From Marinilabiliaceae bacterium (lineage in GTDB: Bacteria; Bacteroidota; Bacteroidia; Bacteroidales; Marinilabiliaceae), in the NCBI GenBank assembly GCA_027010905.1, contig JALVBA010000011.1:1-43309 (forward strand): 43,309 nucleotides of DNA, in the 5' to 3' direction. This document shows positions 42,353-43,309 of this stretch, piece by piece (positions within the stretch are counted from its first letter, which is position 1; each line of letters opens with the position of its first letter). Both the position numbers and the translations under genes were made by a program. The notes under the pieces were generated by a model. It saw nothing but the letters and a program-made list of their open reading frames with translations. It was not told the origin of the DNA and did no database searches.

Positions 42353-43234
42353 TTACAGTTCACTGCTAACTCCATTCGGTTCGTACGATTGTCGGCCTTT
42401 TTCATATTCACCCATAGTTTTAAGGTTACTGCACAGAGGCCTAATAGCATCTAATGACTGTAGATATCGTGTATAGCTATTAAAAACCAAATCGGCATAA
42501 AACATATACTCCCACTCATGTCCAATTATCGGTAGCGACTGAATTTTTGAGAGGTTAATATTATAGAAAGTCAATATTGTCAATATCTTTGAGAGGCTGC
42601 CCTCCTCGTGTGCCAAAGAGAATACAATAGATGATTTATTAATTCTATCTTCTTCTAATAGCTCGTCAACTTCAGTTTTTGCCTTATCTGTAACAATCAG
42701 AAACCGTGTAAAATTCTTTTTATTTGTCTCAATACCATGTTTAATAATCTCCAGATTGTACAGGTGAGCCGCCAGTTCAGAAGCTATTCCAGCAACTCCA
42801 TTCAACTTATTATCGGCAATATGTTTTGCACTAAGTGCAGTATCTTCCGAAGCAATAAGTTTAATCTCTCTGTGTTCTTTAAAGAATGCCTCGGTTTGAG
42901 CCAATGCCATAGGGTGCGACTGCACCTCTTTAATATCATCAATTGTTTGTCCTGGAAGAGCCATCAGGTTATGCTTGATGCGTAATTTGTACTCTCCGAT
43001 AATCTTTAGATTCGATTCGCGTATAAAAGTGTAGTTTGAAAGCAGACTGCCGGCAAGAGTATTCTCAATGGCCACAATGCCATATATCGACCTGTCGTTA
43101 TGGAGTGTGTCAAACAGCTCCTGAAAAGTAAGACACGGTATCACCTCTATCTCTTCATCTTCAAAATATGCCCTTGCTGCTATTTCGTGGTTACATCCCG
43201 AACCACCCTGTATTGCAACTCTCTTCTTATTCAT
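42353..43234 (-). CDS. pheA: Prephenate dehydratase with C-terminal ACT domain
   Basis: Start set at MNKKRVAIQGG (43234). IYGIVAIENTLAGSLLSNY, HPMALAQTEAFF, KKNFTRFLIV, ACT-like SIVFSLAHEEGSLSKILTIL. Confidence 0.93.
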   Translation of the reverse strand: MNKKRVAIQGGSGCNHEIAARAYFEDEEIEVIPCLTFQELFDTLHNDRSIYGIVAIENTLAGSLLSNYTFIRESNLKIIGEYKLRIKHNLMALPGQTIDDIKEVQSHPMALAQTEAFFKEHREIKLIASEDTALSAKHIADNKLNGVAGIASELAAHLYNLEIIKHGIETNKKNFTRFLIVTDKAKTEVDELLEEDRINKSSIVFSLAHEEGSLSKILTILTFYNINLSKIQSLPIIGHEWEYMFYADLVFNSYTRYLQSLDAIRPLCSNLKTMGEYEKGRQSYEPNGVSSEL

Positions 43235-43250
43235 ATCTGCATTTTGTATT

Positions 43251-43286
43251 AAAAAAAAACCCACCTTTTAATCAAGGTGGGTTTTT
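43251..43286 (-). terminator. Intrinsic terminator/attenuator-like hairpin immediately upstream of pheA
   Basis: CCCACCTT (43260-43267) / AAGGTGGG (43274-43281), 6-nt loop. Minus-strand readout gives a stem followed by a run of Ts, 17 nt from the pheA start codon. A:T pairs extend the stem on the other side. Confidence 0.75.
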
Positions 43287-43309
43287 ATATATATTCTATA
43301 TTTTTTTAT

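Overview
This 43.3 kb window is AT-rich and comes from a Bacteroidota genome. The flanks are mostly housekeeping genes. In order they are a cyclase-like/HD protein (cut by the left edge), a DEAD-box helicase with a DbpA-type RNA-binding domain, an S9 peptidase lipoprotein, miaB, a STAS protein, an acyltransferase, a YbiT-like ABC-F ATPase, aspS and tadA. After the centre come mnmA and a minus-strand aromatic amino acid cluster (pheA - aminotransferase - DAHP synthase/chorismate mutase - tyrA). The centre (13640-37380) holds two adjacent giant minus-strand genes of 4671 and about 3204 aa. Both encode predicted secreted repeat proteins with a signal peptide, many beta-strand (solenoid-like) repeats and closely related C-terminal tails that look like type IX secretion (T9SS) sorting domains. 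This pair is the main accessory feature and the best candidate for something poorly described. Secondary observations are departures from expected catalytic motifs: D->N in the cyclase-like domain, a degenerate second nucleotide site in the ABC-F protein, a STAS domain with acidic residues at the usual phospho-Ser site, and an H-X5-D acyltransferase motif. There is also an attenuator-like hairpin just upstream of pheA, a mini-ORF before the helicase, and a collection of short palindromic or dispersed repeats in the spacers. I saw no tRNA, rRNA, CRISPR array or intact transposase.
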